A DNA stretch of 52,398 bases from positions 1 through 52,398 of the forward strand of contig JAZKBL010000009.1 of the NCBI GenBank assembly GCA_040388665.1, read 5' to 3'. The translations under genes and the position numbers were made by a program. Below are positions 34,295 through 42,547 of this stretch, one piece after another (positions within the stretch are counted from its first letter, which is position 1; the number at the start of each line of letters is the position of its first letter). This stretch comes from DAHVFY01 sp040388665. Lineage in GTDB: Bacteria; Chlamydiota; Chlamydiia; Chlamydiales; Rhabdochlamydiaceae. The notes beneath the pieces are model-generated. The model had not been told where the DNA came from, ran no database searches, and saw only the letters and a list, made by a program, of their open reading frames with translations.

Positions 34295-35650
34295 ATGAGC
34301 TCATGGAGACAATTTCATGCTGATGGCCGAAATCAAGGATTTGCACCGGTGCGAACGGCAATTGCAGAGCAACCCAAATGGACAATTGAAGTAGGACCCG
34401 TGGGCTATGGTTCACCTGTTGTAGGAACAGATAACACGATTTACATCGGCACACTAAAGGGTGAGCTTGTAGCGGTAAATCCAAATGGCACAGTCAAGTG
34501 GAGACGTTCTTTAATTGGGAACCATCCCGGGGTTATTACTGCTTCGCCAGCTGTTGGCAATGATGGAAACATTTATGTTATTTCTACTGTCAATGCGGTA
34601 GTAACAGACCATCGAGGCGATAGAGTCACTACGCGTCGCATCAAAAAAAGCACACTTTATTGCGTGAATCCCGCTGGAAATGTTCTTTGGTCTTTTCCAT
34701 TTCCCGATAATGTCGCCCCGTCTGGAATGGGAGGATATACTTTGTCCTCACCAAAAGTATGGGGAGACCAAAACCCCTTCATTTTTATTCCCGCAATCTT
34801 CGTTACAAGTGGTTTTGCTTTTGAGTTGCTTGTCGTTCAATCAGGTAATTTAATTTTCCGAACTGACATTGCTAGTTATCCTCCATCTCCAATCACAGCA
34901 GACGGCCCAGGCCTTGGCGATATCTTATCAGGAATTTGGGATTTTATAAGTAGTCCAGTGGATTTTGACACTTCTGGTGTCGGTCCAACTTTAGAAAAAA
35001 CATTCGGCTACCCTGAGCCTACTGTAGCTGTCGTCGATTATGGAAAATACGCTGACAAGCCTTTAATTCTTATTGAAGATAGCTACAAAACATTGAAAGC
35101 TTTTCGGTGGGAATTCCCAATTCTCATTCCTTTGTGGACAAAGACTTCCAACCCAAGTCTTCGTTCAACACCTGCGGTATTTACAAATGGTCTTGTAGCA
35201 GTCGGGGAATATAATGGTACAGTTAGTTTTTATGACTTAGAAAGCGGTAAAGAGTTATGGAAGCCTTGGTATAAAGCAAACCAGCCTGTATTATCACCAC
35301 CTGCTTCTTTTGGCCGTCAAGTCTATTTCACTGCAGATAAAAAGCTTATTGTTTTAGATGCCAATTCTGAACTCTGGAAGCAGCACGATTTAGGCGGTAG
35401 ATGTCTTGGCGCCGTTGCCTTATCGGCAAGTTTCGCCTATGTCAGCGCAAATGACGGGCTCTATACCTTTAGCTTCGATCTTCAGAATGTTTCTAAAAAT
35501 GGCAATGTTATAGGCGGAGTGTCTTCACCAGCAATTGGCAATGATGGGACTGTGTATGTCATGGATCTAAGAAATACATTGTGGGCTTTCGGCGACCAAG
35601 TAGCAGCACGTTCACGAAGCCCTATCAGAGATCATAGAAAACGTTCTTAA
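34295..35650 (+). CDS. PQQ-like beta-propeller repeat protein, cytoplasmic
   Basis: 451 residues of beta-propeller blades of the quinoprotein (PQQ-repeat) type: recurrent motifs such as GSPVVGTDNTIYIGTLKGELVAVNPNGTVKWR, SPAVGNDGNIYVIS, STLYCVNPAGNVLWSF and SSPAIGNDGTVYVMDLRNTLWAFG give about seven blades. No signal peptide is visible, unlike most members (BamB, dehydrogenases), and no dehydrogenase ligands are recognisable, so it is likely a binding scaffold. The start is at 34295, behind AAGGAG (34283-34288); the frame upstream lies in the palindromic element. The final four bases overlap the convergent TetR gene. Confidence 0.82.
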   Translation: MSSWRQFHADGRNQGFAPVRTAIAEQPKWTIEVGPVGYGSPVVGTDNTIYIGTLKGELVAVNPNGTVKWRRSLIGNHPGVITASPAVGNDGNIYVISTVNAVVTDHRGDRVTTRRIKKSTLYCVNPAGNVLWSFPFPDNVAPSGMGGYTLSSPKVWGDQNPFIFIPAIFVTSGFAFELLVVQSGNLIFRTDIASYPPSPITADGPGLGDILSGIWDFISSPVDFDTSGVGPTLEKTFGYPEPTVAVVDYGKYADKPLILIEDSYKTLKAFRWEFPILIPLWTKTSNPSLRSTPAVFTNGLVAVGEYNGTVSFYDLESGKELWKPWYKANQPVLSPPASFGRQVYFTADKKLIVLDANSELWKQHDLGGRCLGAVALSASFAYVSANDGLYTFSFDLQNVSKNGNVIGGVSSPAIGNDGTVYVMDLRNTLWAFGDQVAARSRSPIRDHRKRS

Positions 35651-36261
35651 TCAAGCAAGGTTTTGATTAATAGCTCAGCGAGCCATGCTTCGTATTCTGC
35701 AGATGTGAAACCACGTTCAATAACGAATAAGCGGTACATGTCGCGTCCTGTGAAAGCCCAGAGAACAGCTCTTGCTTTTGATGGATCAAGCCCTTTAGCA
35801 AGAACTTTCTCTTTGACCATCCTTTTGATTGTTTCTTCTTGTTTTTTATAACGAAGCTCTTCTTTTTCTTTTTCGAGCTTTTTAAGCTCGGGGGCTAAAA
35901 CGGCAGCGCCTCGAAAAATATCCATGTACGCCCGTTCAGCGTCATTGATTTGCCGCGCAATTTTGGCAGTGATCGCAAAATACTCTTTCATGGATTTTGC
36001 TTGATTCCCCTTCTCTACAAGGACTTCAAACTGATCAACTGGAAAGGCATTTTTCATTAAAGCGCAAACAACGCCACGCTTTGATCGAAATAATGCATAA
36101 ATCGTTGGAGCTGACACTTGCGCAGCAGTAGCTAACTGTTCAATTGTTACACACTCAAAGCCTTCTTGCTGAAAAAGCTCTCGTGCAGAGACAAGAATAC
36201 GACTTCTTGTCTCCGCAGCCTGAACATCTCTTGTTTCAGAATGATAAATCCGTTTTTTCAT
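35647..36261 (-). CDS. TetR-family transcriptional regulator
   Basis: 204 residues. The N-terminal helix-turn-helix is clear: ETRSRILVSARELFQQEGFECVTIEQLATAAQVSAPTIYALFRSKRGVV (about 17-65). The C-terminal ligand-binding part is all helical and not recognisable as a subclass. It overlaps the stop of the SnoaL-like gene (ATGA), so both form an operon that is divergent from the azoreductase gene. A 28-bp palindrome at 36640-36667 between them is the probable operator. It likely senses the compound that the enzyme cassette processes. Confidence 0.92.
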   Translation of the reverse strand: MKKRIYHSETRDVQAAETRSRILVSARELFQQEGFECVTIEQLATAAQVSAPTIYALFRSKRGVVCALMKNAFPVDQFEVLVEKGNQAKSMKEYFAITAKIARQINDAERAYMDIFRGAAVLAPELKKLEKEKEELRYKKQEETIKRMVKEKVLAKGLDPSKARAVLWAFTGRDMYRLFVIERGFTSAEYEAWLAELLIKTLLD

Positions 36262-36614
36262 ATCTTACCAAATAAACGGGCATCGTAAAAAAGTTCAATT
36301 GTCGCAATCAGATCTTCTTTAAGCGTTAAAAGTCCTGCTATAGGAACAACACCAATAGGGGCTGGAAATTCCAAGTTATAAACTACCACAGCCTGATTTT
36401 TGTCATCACAGCCAAATTGTGCACGTATTGTGATCTTATTAAACCGATTCATAAAATCCTTCATACCTTCAAGAAAAGCTGTTTTCCCCACTATCGTTGC
36501 AAGAGGTGCAATAAATGTGGCATCCGCGTGCAGATATTGTTCCATTTCTGCGATATCTTTCTTCTCCATCGCTTTATAATAGCCTTCCACTATAGATAAC
36601 GTTTTCTTACTCAT
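36258..36614 (-). CDS. SnoaL/NTF2-like small protein
   Basis: 118 residues with the NTF2-like fold signature: an N-terminal helix VEGYYKAMEKKDIAEMEQYLHADATFIAPLATIVGKTAFLEGMKDFM then strands IRAQFGCDDKNQAVVVYNLEF and IATIELFYDARLF. Members act as polyketide cyclases, isomerases or ligand-binding proteins; no specific activity can be assigned. The start at 36614 (MSKKTLS) is six bases after AAGGAG; longer frames run into the operator. First gene of the operon with TetR. Confidence 0.75.
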   Translation of the reverse strand: MSKKTLSIVEGYYKAMEKKDIAEMEQYLHADATFIAPLATIVGKTAFLEGMKDFMNRFNKITIRAQFGCDDKNQAVVVYNLEFPAPIGVVPIAGLLTLKEDLIATIELFYDARLFGKI

Positions 36615-36639
36615 CATTAACTCCTTTTTTGATAATTTA

Positions 36640-36667
36640 TATTGAATATAGCGCACTATATCCAATA
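36640..36667. promoter_or_regulatory. Putative TetR operator (28-bp palindrome)
   Basis: TATTGAATATAG at 36640-36651 and CTATATCCAATA at 36656-36667 are mirror halves with one mismatch around the tetranucleotide CGCA, in the divergent gap between the SnoaL-TetR operon and the azoreductase gene. Size and position are as expected of a TetR operator. Confidence 0.7.
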
Positions 36668-36715
36668 TAGCAAACAAAAAAGCAATGCTCTATAAGGAAA
36701 CGAAAGAGGAAGTCT

Positions 36716-37339
36716 ATGGGAAAATTGTTACATCTCATTGCATCACCGCGCGAGGATGAGTCGCGGACGTTGCAAATAAGTGAAATTTTTATTAATGCTT
36801 TTAAGAAAAAACACCCAGATTGGGTCTTTGATGAGTTAAATCTTGCTAAAGAAGCGATTCCTTCTTTGACGATGAAAAGGGCGGATGGAAAGTATGCGCT
36901 CCTTGCAGGAAAAGAACTCTTTGGAGAGCTTAGAGAATCGTGGGAAGAGATTATCCAACATATTGAGCGCTTTTTATCTGCTGATATTTACCTCATCAGC
37001 ACACCCATGTGGAACTTTAGCATTCCCTATACACTCAAACAATATATCGATCTTATTGTGCAGCCAAAATACCTATTTCGCTATACAGACCATGGGGTAG
37101 AAGGGCTTGCAAAAAATAAAAAGATGATTGTTGTTTCCAGTCGAGGTGGTCAATACGAGTCAAAAGAAACGCAGCCTCTTGACTTTCAAGAGCCCTATTT
37201 ACGCATGATTTTTGGATTTATAGGAATTACCGATATCACATTTGTGAAAGCAGAGCCCATGGATATGGGAGAAGAAATTCAAAAGCAAAAGCTTGAACTA
37301 GCGAAAAGTGAAGCCTTAAAGCTTGCCGAAAAATTCTAG
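36716..37339 (+). CDS. azoR: FMN-dependent NADH-azoreductase
   Basis: Flavodoxin-fold quinone/azo reductase (207 aa): two-electron reduction of quinones and azo compounds with NADH, protecting from electrophile stress. Signature pieces: HLIASPREDESRTLQISEIFINAF, STPMWNFSIPYTLKQYIDLI (flavin loop), VVSSRGGQY and FGFIGITDITFVKAEPMDM. GAGG lies about seven bases before the start. The TetR operator sits upstream. It is followed after 11 bases by a GH15 glucosidase gene, so the two are probably cotranscribed. Confidence 0.93.
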   Translation: MGKLLHLIASPREDESRTLQISEIFINAFKKKHPDWVFDELNLAKEAIPSLTMKRADGKYALLAGKELFGELRESWEEIIQHIERFLSADIYLISTPMWNFSIPYTLKQYIDLIVQPKYLFRYTDHGVEGLAKNKKMIVVSSRGGQYESKETQPLDFQEPYLRMIFGFIGITDITFVKAEPMDMGEEIQKQKLELAKSEALKLAEKF

Positions 37340-37350
37340 AGGTTCACAAA

Positions 37351-39288
37351 ATGCCACGAGACCTACCGATTGGAAATGGAAATATCCTGATTGCTTTTGA
37401 TAAAGACTATCGCCTGCGCGAATTTTATTTCCCTCATGTCGGAGAAGAAAGTCATACGCAGGGAAATCCCTTTCGCTTTGGAATTTGGGTAGATGGGCAA
37501 TTTAATTGGATTCCAGAAGGATGGCACGTTCAAAGAGACTACCTCGATGATGGGCTTGTAACGAATGTCGAGCTCATGAATGAATCAAAAGGTCTTCGCA
37601 TCACGGCTAATGACGTTGTTGATTTTCATGAAAATCTTTATCTCAAAAAGCTCTCCGTTGAAAATCTCTTCGATAAAGAGCGAGAAATTCGCTTATTTTT
37701 AGCACAAGACTTTCATATCTACGGCAATGACATTGGCGATACCGCGGAATTTAGACCTGAAAACAAAACGCTTTTGCACTACAAGCAAGAACGCTATTTT
37801 TTAATGAATATCTACACAAGCGGTAATTACGGAATCGAGATCTTTGCAACAGGGAATAAAACAGGCGACTTTGAAGGGACATGGAAAGATGCAGAAGATG
37901 GGGTTTTAAGCGGCAACCCTATTGCGCAAGGCTCCGTAGATTCCGTACTCGGCATTCCTTTAAGACTTCCACCTAAAGCTAAGAAAACATGTTTCTACTG
38001 GATCTCTTCTGGAACAAACTGGGAAGAGGTCAAAGTCTTGAACGACCTTGTTAAAAAAAAGGGCCCTGAATCGTTTTTTACTCGGACACTAAATTACTGG
38101 AACTTGTGGGTGAATAAAGAACCCGTGAACGTACTCCTTCTTCCTCCTAAAATTTTGCGGCTCTATAAAAGAAGTTTATTAATCACAAGAACGCAGATCA
38201 ATAACTGCGGCAGCATCATCGCGGCAAACGATTCTGATGTGATGAATTTTAATCGAGATACTTACAGCTACATGTGGCCGCGTGATGGAGCGCTTGTCGC
38301 GCATGCTCTTGATTTAGCAAATTACGGAATAACAGCTAATTTTTACAATTTCTGCAGCAAAATCATCGCAAAAGAAGGGTATTTTCTACACAAATACACA
38401 CCCACAGGCTCTCTTGCAAGTTCATGGCACCCGTGGTTTAAAGAACAAAAACCTCAACTTCCTATCCAAGAAGATGAAACAGCGCTTGTGATTTGGGCAT
38501 TATGGAAACATTATGAACTTTTTAGAGATATTGAATTGATTAAACCCCTCTACAAACCACTCATTAAGCGCGCAGCTGATTTCATGATGAACTACCGCGA
38601 TGAAAAAACAGGCCTTCCCCTCCCCAGTTACGATCTTTGGGAAGAAAGACAAGGAGTTTTGACTTTTACCGTCGCAACAGTCTTTGGTGGACTTATGGCA
38701 GCTGCAAATTTTACTGAAGCATTCGGTGAAAAAGAGCTCGCAGAAGAGTACCGCAAAGGCGCCGCCAAAATGCGCGCCGCAATGGATCGCTATCTTTATC
38801 TAGAAAAAGAAGGCAGATTCGCCAGAATGATCAATTTTAGCCGCGATGGCTCAATACAGATTGATGCAACAATCGATGCGAGCGTATACGGCATTTTTGC
38901 TTTTGGTGCCTACTCGCCTAACGATGAGAAAGTAAAAAACAGCATGAACCAGGTCTATGCAACATTATGGCAACCCCAAGGCGGCCTTGCGCGCTATGAG
39001 AATGACTCTTATTACCGCGCAAACAGTGAAGGCCCTGGCAATCCATGGTTTGTCACAACCCTTTGGCTTGCGCAATATTATATCGCGATCGCTAAAAACA
39101 AACAGGACCTTGAAAAAGCTCTTAATATCATGCACTGGGTTGCAGATCATGCGCTACCAAGCGGCGTATTAGCTGAGCAAGTAAATCCCCTCACCCATAA
39201 GCCGCTATCCGTCTCTCCTTTAACCTGGAGCCACGCCACTTACATCACAGCTGTCAAAGAATATTTAAGTAAACTTCAGACGTTGTAA
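37351..39288 (+). CDS. Glycoside hydrolase family 15 protein (glucoamylase-like)
   Basis: 645 residues. An N-terminal beta-sandwich domain (1-255; MPRDLPIGNGNILIAFDKDYRLREFYFP is typical of bacterial GH15) is followed by the alpha/alpha barrel. The predicted catalytic acid is Glu431 in SYDLWEERQGVLTFT and the base Glu609 in SGVLAEQVNPLTHKPLSVSPLTWSHATYI; both fit the family. Activity may be on glycogen/maltodextrin or trehalose. No signal peptide, so it acts in the cytoplasm. GAGG before the start and an 11-base gap tie it to azoR. The 3' end overlaps the convergent gnd by 13 bases. Confidence 0.9.
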   Translation: MPRDLPIGNGNILIAFDKDYRLREFYFPHVGEESHTQGNPFRFGIWVDGQFNWIPEGWHVQRDYLDDGLVTNVELMNESKGLRITANDVVDFHENLYLKKLSVENLFDKEREIRLFLAQDFHIYGNDIGDTAEFRPENKTLLHYKQERYFLMNIYTSGNYGIEIFATGNKTGDFEGTWKDAEDGVLSGNPIAQGSVDSVLGIPLRLPPKAKKTCFYWISSGTNWEEVKVLNDLVKKKGPESFFTRTLNYWNLWVNKEPVNVLLLPPKILRLYKRSLLITRTQINNCGSIIAANDSDVMNFNRDTYSYMWPRDGALVAHALDLANYGITANFYNFCSKIIAKEGYFLHKYTPTGSLASSWHPWFKEQKPQLPIQEDETALVIWALWKHYELFRDIELIKPLYKPLIKRAADFMMNYRDEKTGLPLPSYDLWEERQGVLTFTVATVFGGLMAAANFTEAFGEKELAEEYRKGAAKMRAAMDRYLYLEKEGRFARMINFSRDGSIQIDATIDASVYGIFAFGAYSPNDEKVKNSMNQVYATLWQPQGGLARYENDSYYRANSEGPGNPWFVTTLWLAQYYIAIAKNKQDLEKALNIMHWVADHALPSGVLAEQVNPLTHKPLSVSPLTWSHATYITAVKEYLSKLQTL

Positions 39289-40730
39289 GAGCCTGAGGTG
39301 ACATTGCCGCCGGTGCCTGTCCAGTTGGTATGAAAGAATTTGCCACGCGGAGCATCGATTCTTTCATAGGTATGTGCGCCAAAAAAGTCGCGCTGTGCCT
39401 GCAAAAGATTCGCAGGAAGGCGCGCTGTTCTGTAGCCATCAAAAAAACTAAGCGCTGTGCTGCAGCACGGCATCGGAATTCCTGAGCGCACAGCCTCGGA
39501 AACAACTTCTCTCCAGCCTAGGGAAACAGCTTTTAACGCTTTTTGAAAGAATGGATCAAACAGAAGATTTGCAAGCTTTGGCTCTTTAACAAAAGCCCCT
39601 GCAATATCATTTAAAAATTTACTGCGGATGATGCATCCTGCACGCCACATAAGGGCGATTTCGCCATAGTTAAGATTCCACTTCATCTCAACAGCTGCTG
39701 CATGCATTAGCATAAAACCTTGCGTATAACTGATGATTTTAGAGCCGTAAAGAGCGTCTGCCGTTTCTTGAATGAATTTTTGTTTATCCCCTTTAAAAGA
39801 ACACTCGGTCTGAGAATAAAGTGTGCTTGCTTTTTCTCTTTCTTCTTTTAAGGAAGACAAGCAACGCGCAAAAACAGCTTCACCAATGAGTGTCACAGGA
39901 ACTCCATGTTCAAGCGCTTCAATGCCTGTCCATTTCCCCGTTCCTTTTTGACCTGCAACATCAAGAATTTTATCAATAAGCGGCTTTCCATCTGTGTCAA
40001 CAGTCCCAAAAATCTGCCCTGTGATTTCGATTAAATAGCTTTTAAGATCTCCTTGATTCCACTTTGCAAAAATCCCCTGAAGCTCTTTCTCTGTACACCC
40101 TACATGTCTTTTAAGAAGATCATATCCTTCACAAATCAGCTGCATGTCACCATATTCGATCCCATTATGTACCATCTTAACATAGTGTCCAGCGCCCCCT
40201 TCTCCAACCCATTCGCAACAAGGTTTGCCATCTTCTTCAGCTTTAGCTGCAATCGCTTGAAAAATAGGCTTAATGAGTGGCCACGCGTCAGGATTACCGC
40301 CCGGCATGATCGAAGGGCCGTGTCTTGCACCTTCTTCTCCGCCAGAAATGCCAGCACCCACAAAAAGGATTCCTTTTTCTTTAAGAGCAAGATACCGTCT
40401 TTGGCTGTCGTGAAAATAGCTATTACCGCCATCGATAACAATATCGCCTTTCTCCAAAAAAGGCAGGCATTCTTCAATCAAATCATCGACAGGCTGTCCG
40501 GCTTTCACCATAAACATCACTTTTCTAGGTCTTTTAAGCACTTTGAAAAACTCTTCAAGGCTATGCGCTCCAATCACGTGCGTATTCTTAGCTGGGCCTG
40601 CAAGAAAAGCGTCGACCTTTTCTACTGTCCTATTAAACGCCGCAACTGTGTACCCATGATCGTTCATGTTAAGGATCAAATTCTGTCCCATAACAGCAAG
40701 ACCTATCAAACCAATATCTGCTTGTGCCAT
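39276..40730 (-). CDS. gnd: 6-phosphogluconate dehydrogenase (decarboxylating)
   Basis: Oxidative pentose phosphate pathway enzyme giving ribulose 5-phosphate and NADPH (484 aa). N-terminal Rossmann motif GLAVMGQNLILNMNDHGYTVAAFNRT, the substrate-binding GGNSYFHDSQRR, GISGGEEGARHGPSIMPGG and GGAGHYVKMVHNGIEYGDMQ, and the C-terminal HTNWTGTGGNV. In C. trachomatis gnd (CT063) lies directly beside lepA (CT064). Here about 7.4 kb of accessory DNA separates the two. Confidence 0.97.
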   Translation of the reverse strand: MAQADIGLIGLAVMGQNLILNMNDHGYTVAAFNRTVEKVDAFLAGPAKNTHVIGAHSLEEFFKVLKRPRKVMFMVKAGQPVDDLIEECLPFLEKGDIVIDGGNSYFHDSQRRYLALKEKGILFVGAGISGGEEGARHGPSIMPGGNPDAWPLIKPIFQAIAAKAEEDGKPCCEWVGEGGAGHYVKMVHNGIEYGDMQLICEGYDLLKRHVGCTEKELQGIFAKWNQGDLKSYLIEITGQIFGTVDTDGKPLIDKILDVAGQKGTGKWTGIEALEHGVPVTLIGEAVFARCLSSLKEEREKASTLYSQTECSFKGDKQKFIQETADALYGSKIISYTQGFMLMHAAAVEMKWNLNYGEIALMWRAGCIIRSKFLNDIAGAFVKEPKLANLLFDPFFQKALKAVSLGWREVVSEAVRSGIPMPCCSTALSFFDGYRTARLPANLLQAQRDFFGAHTYERIDAPRGKFFHTNWTGTGGNVTSGSYNV

Positions 40731-40892
40731 AAATTCCCTTAGATTGTGCTTCCCCCAAATCTACCACCCCAATGCATTTTTCGGTAGTGGATATACACAA
40801 AGAAGATGAGCATGGGCACGTTAATACACATTATTTGTGTTGTGAGAAAGAGGGGGCGCCGTCTAGAATGTCATCAAACAAGATGATGTATC

Positions 40893-42386
40893 GTGCTTAA
40901 AAAATTAGTTTTTCCCGTCAAACAAGCCGAGTGGAAACTCTTCGGCCTCATGTTTTTTATTGTCTGCCTGATCAACGTGAATTTCAGCATTCTTCGGAGT
41001 GCGCGCAATGCACTCGTTGTCGCAGATGTTGGCGGCAGCGCTACATTTATCCCCTACTTTGAACTTTTTGGCACATTCCCCGCATCGATCGCCCTCACAT
41101 GGGGCCTCTCTCGCTTAATGCGGCTTTTCTCACCCCGTTTCATCTTTTCTATGACGGTCACCTTCTTTCTCGCATTTTTCATTATTTTTGCTTATTGGGT
41201 ATATCCTTATCGAGAAGAAATCCATCATCTTTTAGAAGCAAAATTAGGACTATTCTTTGGGCTCTCAGGCTTTAAAGTCGTATTTACCCATTGGCCCGAC
41301 ATGATTTTTTACATCATGTCAGAACTTTGGAAAGTCGCCATTCTCTCCGTCATTTTTTGGGGCTTTATCAATCAAAATCTTTCGCTCGATACCGCCAAAA
41401 GATTCTATCCTCCCCTTCTTCTCGGAAGTAGCGTCGGCGCTATCATGGCAGGTCCGATTACTGTATTTTGCTCTTCTCAGTTTAGCTGGAATTTTTTCCC
41501 GCTCTCGAGTCAGCGCTGGCAGCACTCCCTCTATCTCTTAACCTTCTTTTTACTAATCTCAGGAGTGTTAACCCTAGTCGCTTTCAATCTACTATTTAAA
41601 AAACTGCGTATAAATAAAAAAACGCCCCCACCGCAAAAAGACCCTACATCAAAAAAAGAGCCTTTTTCTCAAAAACTGCTTTCTCTCTCATCAAGTTTGA
41701 GCTACTTGCGTAAATCTCCTTATTTAAGCGCTTTACTCCTCATCGTCGTTGCCGAATACGTCTCCTACGCTCTTGGCGAGCTGATCTTCCTTCAGGTCCT
41801 CAAAGAACGATACCCAGCCCCCTCCGACTACTGCCAATACATGGGGAATTTGACCTTCTGGACAGGTATTTTAACAGCATTCAGCGCCCTCATCTTAACG
41901 CCTTACATCTTACAGAAATGCCGTTGGAGCAGAGCCGCAATCATCACACCGGTTCTTATGGTCCTTGCAACTTTTGGGTTTTTTGGGGTGATTTACCTGC
42001 GTAAAATCAACCTTCTTCCGTCAGTCGCGCCCCTTAACTTCGCTGTCCTTCTCGGCAGCCTCCACTTCTGCATCGGCAGATCCGCCAAATACACCCTATT
42101 TGACGCCACTAAAGAACTTGCCTTCATCCCTTTAAGTCAAGAAGGCCAAATGAAGGGAAAACTCATCGTCGACGGCATCGGCTCCCGCCTCGGTAGAGGG
42201 GCATCCTCTCTCATCAGTATCTTCCTCTTTCTCATCATGGGAGGAGCCGGAGAAAGCGCTCTATTTGCCGGCATCCTTGCTATTTCCTTCGCCCTCGTCG
42301 CCATCCCGGCCGCCCGCCTCATCGGCCACGATTTTGAAAAAATGACCCCTGCCCCCGAAGATTCCACCCAGCCGACCATCGGCTAA
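40893..42386 (+). CDS. Divergent nucleotide transporter of the NTT family
   Basis: 497 residues with the same membrane layout as npt1 and clear NTT patterns: FSILRSARNALVV, YIMSELWKVAILSVIFWGFIN and AKYTLFDATKELAFIPLSQEGQMKGKLIVDGIGSRLGRG. The position of Lys48 of npt1 (DTKD) is Arg38 here (SARN), and GKSGG has become GRGAS, which argues against simple ATP/ADP exchange and for another nucleotide substrate or proton symport, as known for NTT paralogues of chlamydia-like bacteria. The start is a GTG; no good ribosome site precedes it, so the N-terminus is uncertain. Divergent from gnd. Confidence 0.9.
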   Translation: MLKKLVFPVKQAEWKLFGLMFFIVCLINVNFSILRSARNALVVADVGGSATFIPYFELFGTFPASIALTWGLSRLMRLFSPRFIFSMTVTFFLAFFIIFAYWVYPYREEIHHLLEAKLGLFFGLSGFKVVFTHWPDMIFYIMSELWKVAILSVIFWGFINQNLSLDTAKRFYPPLLLGSSVGAIMAGPITVFCSSQFSWNFFPLSSQRWQHSLYLLTFFLLISGVLTLVAFNLLFKKLRINKKTPPPQKDPTSKKEPFSQKLLSLSSSLSYLRKSPYLSALLLIVVAEYVSYALGELIFLQVLKERYPAPSDYCQYMGNLTFWTGILTAFSALILTPYILQKCRWSRAAIITPVLMVLATFGFFGVIYLRKINLLPSVAPLNFAVLLGSLHFCIGRSAKYTLFDATKELAFIPLSQEGQMKGKLIVDGIGSRLGRGASSLISIFLFLIMGGAGESALFAGILAISFALVAIPAARLIGHDFEKMTPAPEDSTQPTIG

Positions 42387-42483
42387 AACATCCCTCTATA
42401 TTTTTTTTAAATTCTTAAATATTACAATATCAATAATTTAAATTATTAATATTAAATGTAATTAAGAATTTATTACATTAGTA

Positions 42484-42513
42484 TTGAATATTTATATACA
42501 TATATAGTATAAT
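42484..42513 (+). promoter_or_regulatory. Strong putative promoter before the 357-aa coiled-coil gene
   Basis: TTGAAT (42484-42489), an 18-base spacer and a perfect TATAAT (42508-42513), in a very AT-rich gap 35 bases before the start codon. Confidence 0.6.
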
Positions 42514-42547
42514 TTAAAGTATAAAACATAAAAACAGGGAATATAAT

